A DNA stretch of 5,308 nt from Anaeromyxobacter sp. Its GTDB lineage: Bacteria > Myxococcota > Myxococcia > Myxococcales > Anaeromyxobacteraceae. Below, one piece after another: positions 1 through 4,634 of this stretch. A program made the translations under genes and the position numbers. The stretch spans positions 1 through 5,308 of the forward strand of contig JAHWYA010000179.1 of assembly GCA_020028115.1 (NCBI GenBank). Reading direction: 5' to 3'. How positions within the stretch are numbered: the first letter of the stretch is position 1; every line of letters starts with the position of its first letter. The notes below the pieces were generated by a model. The model had not been told where the DNA came from, made no database searches, and was given only the letters and a program-made list of their open reading frames with translations.

Positions 1-1161
1 GCGCGGCTCGAGGCCGAGCTCGAGGCGGAGCGGCGCGGCCACGCGGAGCGCGCGCGGGAAGCCGAGCGGACGCGCGAGGCGGTCCGCGCCGAGGTGGAGA
101 AGCTCGCGGGCCGCGTCCTCGACGAGAAGGGGAAGGTCCTCCTCGATCGGAGCGAGGCCAGCCTCCAGGCGCTCCTCGGCCCCGTCCGCGAGAAGCTCCA
201 GTCGTTCGAGGAGCGGATCGAGCGGACGTACCACGAGGAGAGCCGGGACCGGGCGAGCCTGCTCCGCGAGCTGCAGCTCCTCCAGGACGCGCAGCGGACC
301 CTGTCGCTGCAGGCGGATGGGCTCTCCCGCGCGCTCCGCGGAGAGTCGAAGGCGCAGGGGGACTGGGGCGAGATCGTGCTCGAGCGGGTGCTCGAGACGG
401 CGGGGCTCGCGGAGGGGCGGGAGTACGACCTGCAGGTCACCCACGTCGACGACGAGGGGGGGCGGAAGCGGCCGGACGCGCTCGTGTACCTGCCCGGCGA
501 CCGCGCCGTCGTCGTCGACGCGAAGTGCTCGCTCACCGCGTTCCTCGAGGCCGTGGCGGCGGACGGCGACGCCCGCGAGGCGGCGCTCGACCGCCACGTC
601 GCGTCGCTGCGCGCCCACGTGAAGGGGCTCGCGGGGAAGGGCTACGCCGACGTGCTCGCGCGGCGGACGCTCGATCTCGTCCTGCTGTTCGTGCCGAGCG
701 AGGCGGCCTTCCACGCCGCCGTCGTCCGCGCCCCCGCGCTGCACGAGGAGGCGTTCGCGAAGGGCATCGTCCTCTGCAGCCCGACGACCCTCCTCGCGGC
801 GCTGCGCCTGGTCGCCCACCTCTGGCGGTCGGAGAAGCAGAACGCGAACGCGCAGCGGATCGCGGAGGAGGCGGGCAAGCTCCTCGACCGCCTCTCCGAC
901 TTCGCCGGCGACCTCGGCGACGTCGGCGCACGGCTCGACCAGGCGCAGGCGAGCTGGAGCGCGGCGCGCGCGAAGCTCCAGACCGGCCGCGGCAACGTGA
1001 TGCGCCGGGCGGCGGAGATCGCGCGGCTCGGCGCGAGCGCGAAGCAGGAGAAGCTCGTGCCGCTCCTGCGCGCGGCCGAGGCGGCGGAGGAGGAGGGTGG
1101 CGAGGGCGACCGCGCTACAGCCCCGGCAGTCGCGGGACGAGCTTCCGCTTCGACGCCTTGA
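1..1161 (+). CDS. rmuC: DNA recombination protein RmuC, 5'-truncated by the window
   Basis: The reading frame is open from base 1, so the true start lies upstream; 386 codons are visible and the GTG at 94 is only an internal codon. Visible residues 1 to about 115 are rich in Glu, Arg, Ala and Leu and look like a long coiled coil. A domain follows with the RmuC hallmarks: DWGE at 121-124, an RPD at 157-159 followed by DAK at 173-175 (a PD-(D/E)xK nuclease-like core), and the NANAQRIAEEAGKL helix near 281-294. In the family, RmuC is a membrane-anchored putative nuclease that limits inversions at short inverted repeats; its usual N-terminal anchor would be in the missing part. The last 25 or so residues are low-complexity (EEEGGEGDRATAPAVAG...) and are encoded partly opposite the 3' end of the convergent oxidoreductase gene. 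The family call is firm; biochemical activity is known only by analogy. Confidence 0.93.
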   Translation, partial: ARLEAELEAERRGHAERAREAERTREAVRAEVEKLAGRVLDEKGKVLLDRSEASLQALLGPVREKLQSFEERIERTYHEESRDRASLLRELQLLQDAQRTLSLQADGLSRALRGESKAQGDWGEIVLERVLETAGLAEGREYDLQVTHVDDEGGRKRPDALVYLPGDRAVVVDAKCSLTAFLEAVAADGDAREAALDRHVASLRAHVKGLAGKGYADVLARRTLDLVLLFVPSEAAFHAAVVRAPALHEEAFAKGIVLCSPTTLLAALRLVAHLWRSEKQNANAQRIAEEAGKLLDRLSDFAGDLGDVGARLDQAQASWSAARAKLQTGRGNVMRRAAEIARLGASAKQEKLVPLLRAAEAAEEEGGEGDRATAPAVAGRASASTP

Positions 1162-2320
1162 AGTACGCGCCCCAGCCCTTCTTCATCCAGTGGCCGACCA
1201 CCGGGAGCGGGATCATCCGCTCGGTCTCGTCGTCGCGGTGGACGTACGCGGCGCCGTTCCCGGTGTCGAGGAGGCAGGTGATGCCGACGTGCGGGAGGTA
1301 GCTCGCGCGCTCCGGCCGGTCCGCCACCGCCGCGGCGACGTTCGACGCCGTGACCCTCGCCATCACCTCCGCGAGGTGCCCCTGCTTGGCGCGCCACGCC
1401 GGCCCCTCGAGCGCCGCGGAGTCCCCGACCGCCCAGACGCCCGGGAACCCCGGGACGGCGCAGCCGGCGTCGACGGTCACGAACCCCGCGGCGTTCCGGG
1501 GCAGGTCCGACGCCCGGACGACCGGGTGACCCTCGCCGGCGGGGAGGAACATGACGAGGTCCGCGTCGAGGCGGGCGCCTCCCTCGAACAGGACCCCGGC
1601 CGCGTCGAAGCCGTCGATCCGCGTCCCGAACCGCATCGCGATCCCGAGTCGCCCGAGCATCGTGCGGATGGCCCCCGCCGCGCGCCGGCCCATCCGCTCG
1701 CCCGGGCTCGCCATCGGCGCGAAGAAGGTGAGCTGGAAGCGGTCGCGGAGGCCGCGGCGGCGAAGGAGCGTGTCGACGTTGAACATCAGCTCGAACGCGG
1801 GCCCGCCGCGCACCGCCGACGGGTCCGCCGGGTTGCCGCCGAACCCCATCGCGATCCGGCCGCTCCCCCTCGCGACGAGCGCCTCGAGCGCCGCCTTCAT
1901 GCGCAGCGAGCCCTGCGGGTCGCCGGAGATCCCGTGCGTGTGCTCGACGCCCTTCGGCCGGAGCGGCGTCCCGCCGAGCGCCACGACGAGGTGGTCCGCG
2001 GAGACCTCGCGGCCCGCGATCGTCGCGCTGCGGCGTGCGCCGGAGAGCTCCTCGACCGGCCATTCGACGAACTGGAAGGCGTGGCGGCGGGCGACGTCCC
2101 GGAGGTCGAGGCACACCTCCGGGAACGGCTTCTCCCCGGTGACGACCCAGATCGACGTGGGATAGACGAACAGGAACGGGCGGTTGGAGACGAGGGTGAC
2201 CTCGATCCCCGCCTGCCGGAGCTGGATGGCGGACTCGAGCCCCGCGAAGCCTCCCCCCACGACGAGCGCGCTGGCCATGTGGTGATGGAGCCGCGCGGCG
2301 CCGGAAGGGTCCAGGAGCAC
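1115..2320 (-). CDS. FAD/NAD(P)-dependent oxidoreductase, sulfide:quinone oxidoreductase-like
   Basis: A 401-residue flavoprotein of the SQR/NDH-2 superfamily. An N-terminal dinucleotide-binding motif (VVGGGFAGLES, Gly22-Gly27) binds FAD, and a second FAD motif, VWAVGDSA (Asp300), lies near the C-terminus. A Trp/Lys-rich amphipathic tail (WMKKGWGAYFKASKRK, 378-393) resembles the membrane-binding helix of SQR and NDH-2, so the protein probably sits on the inner face of the membrane and reduces quinone. SQRs use two redox cysteines. Cys349 in ITCLLDTG matches the C-terminal one. The region aligning with the other (DPSAVRGGPAFE, 166-177) has no cysteine, so sulfide oxidation is uncertain. The other cysteines are Cys70 and Cys287. 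Two starts are possible: GTG at 2320, preceded by a strong GGGAGGAG, or ATG at 2278, which lacks a good ribosome site but starts right at the FAD motif (MASALVVGGG). The gene is divergent from the small zinc-finger gene. A general NAD(P)/FAD oxidoreductase is the safe call. Confidence 0.86.
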   Translation of the reverse strand: MLLDPSGAARLHHHMASALVVGGGFAGLESAIQLRQAGIEVTLVSNRPFLFVYPTSIWVVTGEKPFPEVCLDLRDVARRHAFQFVEWPVEELSGARRSATIAGREVSADHLVVALGGTPLRPKGVEHTHGISGDPQGSLRMKAALEALVARGSGRIAMGFGGNPADPSAVRGGPAFELMFNVDTLLRRRGLRDRFQLTFFAPMASPGERMGRRAAGAIRTMLGRLGIAMRFGTRIDGFDAAGVLFEGGARLDADLVMFLPAGEGHPVVRASDLPRNAAGFVTVDAGCAVPGFPGVWAVGDSAALEGPAWRAKQGHLAEVMARVTASNVAAAVADRPERASYLPHVGITCLLDTGNGAAYVHRDDETERMIPLPVVGHWMKKGWGAYFKASKRKLVPRLPGL

Positions 2321-2379
2321 GGCGGCGCCTCCTCCCGCGGCGCCGAGGCTCGCACCGGGTAGACTCGAGGGGTGCGCGC
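2321..2379. promoter_or_regulatory. Divergent intergenic region between oxidoreductase and zf-HC2 genes
   Basis: These 59 bp separate two divergently starting genes and must hold at least part of both promoters and both ribosome sites (GGGAGGAG on minus; GAGGGG at 2367-2372 on plus, 7 nt before ATG 2380). The octamer GCGGCGCC occurs at 2322-2329 and 2337-2344, and again at 2295-2302 inside the oxidoreductase leader. I see no convincing -35/-10 pair; TAGACT at 2360-2365 is the only A/T-containing hexamer. An operator role for the octamer is speculation in DNA of this composition. Confidence 0.35.
2329..2336 (-). promoter_or_regulatory. Shine-Dalgarno supporting the GTG start at 2320
   Basis: On the minus strand this reads GGGAGGAG, an almost ideal Shine-Dalgarno core, 8 nt before the GTG at 2318-2320. 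It favours the longer oxidoreductase with the 14-residue leader MLLDPSGAARLHHH over the internal ATG at 2278, which has only CATCACCAC in front of it. Against it, the leader adds nothing to the FAD-binding fold. Confidence 0.6.
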
Positions 2380-2589
2380 ATGATCCCGGTCCCGCTGGCG
2401 CTCGGGTGCTGCGACGAGGTGGACGACCTGCTGTCGGAGTACCTGGATGGGGAGCTCGGGCCGCACGCGGCGGCCCGGGTCGAGGTACACCTCGCCACGT
2501 GCGGGGGATGCGCCCGGCTCGCGGCGGAGCTCGCCCAGACGATCTCCGCGCTGCACCGCCTGCGCCGCGACCCGCACGCGAGCGCGTGA
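2380..2589 (+). CDS. Small soluble zf-HC2 zinc-finger (anti-sigma-like) protein
   Basis: A 69-residue protein with the zf-HC2 pattern of zinc-binding anti-sigma factors: Cys11, the helix DDLLSEYLDGEL (15-26), then His37-x3-Cys41-x2-Cys44. A second cysteine, Cys10, sits next to Cys11. In the family this fold forms the anti-sigma domain that clasps ECF sigma factors, and some members release the sigma factor on cysteine oxidation. The usual membrane segment and periplasmic domain are absent: after the finger there is only a short helix (LAAELAQTISALHRLRRDP). The protein should therefore be cytoplasmic, like RsrA-type factors, although it is shorter than those. The start is ATG 2380 with GAGGGG 7 nt upstream. 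No separate sigma gene adjoins it in the same operon; the nearest is the minus-strand sigma-zinc-finger fusion at 3430-4251, whose C-terminal domain aligns with it without gaps. Whether it binds that sigma factor is unknown. Confidence 0.8.
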   Translation: MIPVPLALGCCDEVDDLLSEYLDGELGPHAAARVEVHLATCGGCARLAAELAQTISALHRLRRDPHASA

Positions 2590-2597
2590 GGACGACG

Positions 2598-2614
2598 CCG
2601 GAGACGACCTCCGG
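2598..2614. other. Small inverted repeat after the zf-HC2 gene
   Basis: CCGGAG (2598-2603), a 5-nt loop ACGAC, and CTCCGG (2609-2614) form a perfect 6-bp stem 8 bases after the zf-HC2 stop codon. There is no T-run. Alone it is weak; together with the larger hairpin 7 bases further on it may add to transcription termination. Confidence 0.35.
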
Positions 2615-2621
2615 AACGCGA

Positions 2622-2658
2622 CCGCGCCGCCCTGGACCTCGGGTCCGGAGCGGCGCGG
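2622..2658. terminator. Strong hairpin between convergent genes, likely bidirectional terminator
   Basis: The arms CCGCGCCGC (2622-2630) and GCGGCGCGG (2650-2658) pair perfectly over 9 bp. Inside them, CCT opposite GGA gives one C-A mismatch, one C-G pair and one U-G wobble, and GGACC/GGTCC (2634-2638, 2642-2646) pairs perfectly around a TCG loop. The whole 37 nt folds into a stem of about 16 pairs with one mismatch. It lies between the stop of the zf-HC2 gene (2589) and the stop of the OmpA-family gene (2683), exactly where a shared terminator is expected. There is no U-tract on either strand, so it is not a classical intrinsic terminator. Confidence 0.62.
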
Positions 2659-2682
2659 AGGGGACGGCGGGCCGAGGCGGCG

Positions 2683-3303
2683 CTACGACGGATTCGGCAC
2701 GTCGATGTGCAGCTCGACGCGGCGGTTCTTCGCGCGGCCGGCGGGGCTGGCGTTGTCGGCGACGGGCTTCGACTCGCCGAGGCCGTAGACCTCGATCTGC
2801 TTGTCCTGCACGCCGCGGGAGAGGAGCACGGTCTTCACCGCCTTCGCGCGCCGCTCCGAGAGCGACTGGTTCGACTTCGTGTCGCCGACGGCGTCCGTGT
2901 GACCCTGGATCTTCACGCGGTCGTCCGAGTACTTCGCGAGGATGTCGGCCATCTTGTTCAGCTCGACGATCCCCTCCGCCTTGAGCGCGTCGCTCCCGGT
3001 GTCGAAGAGGATGTCGTTCTTCATCTGCACGAGGAGGCCGTTCTCGGTCTTCTTCACCTCGGCGACGCGCTCGAGCTCCTTCCGCTGCTTGTCGAGGTAG
3101 AGGCCGACCGAGCCCCCGGCGAGCGCCCCGACGCCGAGGCCGATGAGCGCGCCCTTCTTTCCGCCGAGGAGCGCGCCGACGCCCGCGCCCGCGGCGCCGC
3201 CGACGCCCGCGCCGATGGCGGTGTCGCGTCCCGCGGTCGCGCAGCCGGCGAGGAGGGTGAGCAGCAGCGAGGCTGCGGCGGTCGTCTTCGTGGAACGGGT
3301 CAT
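2683..3303 (-). CDS. OmpA-family outer-membrane lipoprotein, YiaD-like
   Basis: A 206-residue lipoprotein. It begins with a signal peptide (MTRSTKTTAAASLLLTL) and a lipobox, Leu18-Ala-Gly-Cys21; the +2 residue is Ala rather than Asp, which favours outer-membrane sorting. Residues 29-68 form a glycine zipper with repeated GxxxG steps, predicted to be membrane-associated. A short charged helix (DKQRKELERVAEVKK) leads into an OmpA C-terminal domain (about 94-201): ILFDTGSDALK, GHTDAVGD and the NQSLSERRAKAV helix. Asp137 and Arg152 match, with the same spacing, the two OmpA residues that bind diaminopimelate in peptidoglycan. The order signal, glycine zipper, OmpA domain is that of E. coli YiaD, with similar length. 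The role is therefore to tether the outer membrane to the cell wall. The start is ATG 3303 with GGAGAGGA 8 nt upstream. The gene lies downstream of the ECF sigma gene after a 126-bp gap, so it may be separately transcribed. Confidence 0.95.
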   Translation of the reverse strand: MTRSTKTTAAASLLLTLLAGCATAGRDTAIGAGVGGAAGAGVGALLGGKKGALIGLGVGALAGGSVGLYLDKQRKELERVAEVKKTENGLLVQMKNDILFDTGSDALKAEGIVELNKMADILAKYSDDRVKIQGHTDAVGDTKSNQSLSERRAKAVKTVLLSRGVQDKQIEVYGLGESKPVADNASPAGRAKNRRVELHIDVPNPS

Positions 3304-3345
3304 GGTCGAGATCCTCTCCGTCCGGGGAGGGGCCACCGGATCGGC

Positions 3346-3364
3346 GCCCTGTCTAGCGCAGGGC
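3346..3364. other. Inverted repeat in the OmpA-gene upstream region
   Basis: GCCCTG (3346-3351), a 7-nt loop TCTAGCG, and CAGGGC (3359-3364) form a perfect 6-bp stem. It lies 66 bases past the stop codon of the sigma gene and 43 bases before the lipoprotein start. It could weakly terminate the sigma transcript, or be an operator overlapping the candidate -10 at 3350-3355. There is no T-run after it on the minus strand. Confidence 0.4.
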
Positions 3365-3379
3365 CGGGCTTCGGGGCAA
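3350..3379 (-). promoter_or_regulatory. Possible promoter of the OmpA-family lipoprotein gene
   Basis: On the minus strand TTGCCC (3374-3379), an 18-nt spacer and TAGACA (3350-3355) loosely resemble a housekeeping -35/-10 pair, about 45 nt before the ATG at 3303. The -10 match is poor (three of six). The 126-bp gap from the sigma gene makes a promoter here likely, but this exact placement is a guess. Confidence 0.28.
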
Positions 3380-3429
3380 GGAGAGGCCCTGGGCACGAAC
3401 GAGTGCGCGCCCGGTCGCCACGCGGGGGC

Positions 3430-4251
3430 TCAGGCGGGCGCCGAGACGAACTGGCGCAGCGCCTCGCGCACCGAGCGCGCGATCTCCGGCGGGACCTGCG
3501 CGCTGCCGGCGTTGCGGCACAGCGTGAGCGTCGAGCGGAGCGAGTCGCACCGGCCGCGGCACGCCGCGCAGCTCTCGAGGTGCTTCTCGAGGTCGGCGCA
3601 CGCGTTGCCGTCGATCTCGCCCTCGAGGCGGCGGGAGAACATCGTCACGACGTCCTGGCAGCCAGGGCCCGGCTGGGGCATCGCCGCGGGCGCGAGCGCC
3701 GGCGCGACCCGCTCGCGCACCGCGACCCGCGCGCGGTGGAGCCGGCTCTTCACGGCCTCGACGGTGAGGCCGAGGATCTCGGCGACCTCCGCGGCGGCGA
3801 GCCCCTCGACGTCCCGGAGCAGGAGCACCTCGCGGTACATGGGGTCGAGCTCGGCGATGGCGGCGTCGAGCAGTCCCTTCAGCTGCCGCGCGGCCGCGTC
3901 CTCCTCCGGGCTGCGCCGGGAGTCCGCGACCTGACCCGAGGCCTCCGACTGGGCCTCCAGCGACTCGATCCGCTCGGGCGCGAACTTGGACGTCCGCCGC
4001 TTCTTCAGGCAGAAGGACCGCGCGATCGTGTAGAGCCACGTCGAGACGGACGACGCGCCGCGGAACTCGGGGAGGGTGCGGACCGCGGCGATGAGGGTCT
4101 CCTGCAAGACGTCCTTCGCGTCCTCCGTCTCGCCGCACATCTTCATCCCGAACCGGTAGACGGCGCTCTGGTGGCGCTCGAGGAGCTTCTCGAGCGCGCG
4201 GCGATCGCCGCCGCGGGCGGCCGCGATGAGCGTCTGGTCGGTGTCGGACAT
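3430..4251 (-). CDS. ECF sigma factor with fused C-terminal zf-HC2 zinc-finger domain
   Basis: A 273-residue protein. Residues about 20-90 are sigma region 2, with DAKDVLQETLIAAVRTLPEF and STWLYTIARSFCLKKRR, which bind the -10 and core polymerase. A linker (91-122) follows, then region 4 (about 124-180): LDPMYREVLLLRDVEGL and the helix-turn-helix AAEVAEILGLTVEAVKSRLHRAR that reads the -35. A Pro/Ala hinge (183-196) leads to a zf-HC2 domain: Cys198, LEGEI (209-213), His224-x3-Cys228-x2-Cys231. Three more cysteines (218, 235, 245) surround it. Group IV sigma factors are usually about 160-210 residues; the extra 85 or so are this domain. In related systems zf-HC2 is a separate anti-sigma factor, and other fused C-terminal domains (for example the Cys-rich tail of Myxococcus CorE) control sigma activity, so here it probably acts in cis as a metal or redox switch. 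The start is ATG 4251 with AGGGA 7 nt upstream; longer in-frame starts lack support. The gene is probably co-transcribed with the YciI gene, 60 bp upstream. Confidence 0.93.
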   Translation of the reverse strand: MSDTDQTLIAAARGGDRRALEKLLERHQSAVYRFGMKMCGETEDAKDVLQETLIAAVRTLPEFRGASSVSTWLYTIARSFCLKKRRTSKFAPERIESLEAQSEASGQVADSRRSPEEDAAARQLKGLLDAAIAELDPMYREVLLLRDVEGLAAAEVAEILGLTVEAVKSRLHRARVAVRERVAPALAPAAMPQPGPGCQDVVTMFSRRLEGEIDGNACADLEKHLESCAACRGRCDSLRSTLTLCRNAGSAQVPPEIARSVREALRQFVSAPA

Positions 4252-4311
4252 GCGCGGATCCCTAGCCCACGGCCGCCCCGCAGGCAACCGGGTGCCTCGC
4301 GGAGGGCGGAC

Positions 4312-4587
4312 TCAGGCGCCGACGACGACGTTCCAGGGGCGGACGCGGTGGCCCGTCACGACGCCGTTCTTCACGTACGGATCGCGCTTCACGAACGCCT
4401 CCACCGCCGCGGCGGAGTCGGCCTTGAAGACGAAGAGCGCGCCGTCGGTCGGCGGATCGAAGGCGCCGGCGTACAGGACCGTCCCGGCCGCGTGGAGCTC
4501 GCGGATGAGCGCGAGGTGGTCGTTCCGGTACGGCGTGCGCTTCTCGAGGACGTCGGGGACGTAGTCGTACGTGAGGACGAAGAGCAT
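4312..4587 (-). CDS. YciI-family protein
   Basis: A 91-residue, single-domain alpha/beta protein of the YCII-related family. It starts with a beta strand (MLFVLTYDY), carries the conserved His24 in RNDHLALIRELHAAG, has the strand GALFVFKADS (49-58), and then the family signature AVEAFVKRDPYVKNGVV (61-77) with Asp69-Pro70. It ends in RPWNVVVGA. Family members are small dimers with a ferredoxin-like fold and a conserved His/Asp pair suggesting catalysis, but no general reaction is established. The start is ATG 4587 with AGGAG 6 nt upstream. It lies 47 bp after the aminotransferase gene and 60 bp before the ECF sigma gene on the same strand, so all three may share a transcript. Some ECF sigma groups (for example ECF42) are linked to DGPF/YCII-like proteins, but the sigma factor here has a different architecture, so that link is only suggestive. 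Confidence 0.9.
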   Translation of the reverse strand: MLFVLTYDYVPDVLEKRTPYRNDHLALIRELHAAGTVLYAGAFDPPTDGALFVFKADSAAAVEAFVKRDPYVKNGVVTGHRVRPWNVVVGA

Positions 4588-4602
4588 GCGGCACTCCTAG
4601 CA

Positions 4603-4629
4603 CGGCGCGCGGCGCGCCGCAGGCGGCGC
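4603..4629. other. Two overlapping, mutually exclusive hairpins between aminotransferase and YciI genes
   Basis: CGGCGCG (4603-4609) pairs with CGCGCCG (4613-4619) around a 3-nt loop. The sequence GCGCCG (4614-4619) can instead pair with CGGCGC (4624-4629) around CAGG. Both lie in the 47-bp gap, after the aminotransferase stop and just before the YciI ribosome site (AGGAG, 4594-4598). They may be an intercistronic attenuator or processing site, or only a result of extreme GC content. Confidence 0.35.
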
Positions 4630-4634
4630 CGGGG

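Noticed and set aside
94..96. GTG at 94 as the start of rmuC
   Set aside because: The frame is open upstream to base 1 with continuous coiled-coil character, and RmuC proteins are longer than 355 residues, so the real start lies outside the window.
2295..2344. Three copies of GCGGCGCC as an operator array
   Set aside because: The octamer is G/C only and likely frequent in this genome; spacing is irregular (27 and 15 bp) and one copy lies in coding sequence. Kept only as a note in the intergenic entry.
1097..2362. A 421-codon plus-strand open frame antisense to the oxidoreductase
   Set aside because: It is the complement of the oxidoreductase codons (Arg/Glu/Asp/Ala-rich), without a motif or ribosome site.
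642..2498. A 618-codon minus-strand open frame across rmuC, the oxidoreductase and the zinc-finger gene
   Set aside because: It runs in another frame over recognised genes, and its Arg/Pro/Gly-rich translation shows no domain; it is a composition shadow.
3304..3396. Longer lipoprotein start at 3396
   Set aside because: It would put 31 non-signal residues in front of a perfect signal peptide and lipobox; ATG 3303 has a good Shine-Dalgarno.
4252..4287. Longer sigma factor start at 4287
   Set aside because: ATG 4251 has AGGGA at the right distance, and MSDTDQTLIAAARGGDRRAL is a typical ECF N-terminus; the extra 12 residues have no support.
4282..4297. AGGCA/TGCCT inverted repeat between the YciI and sigma genes as a terminator
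   Set aside because: Only a 5-bp stem with a 6-nt loop and no T-run; expected by chance at this composition.
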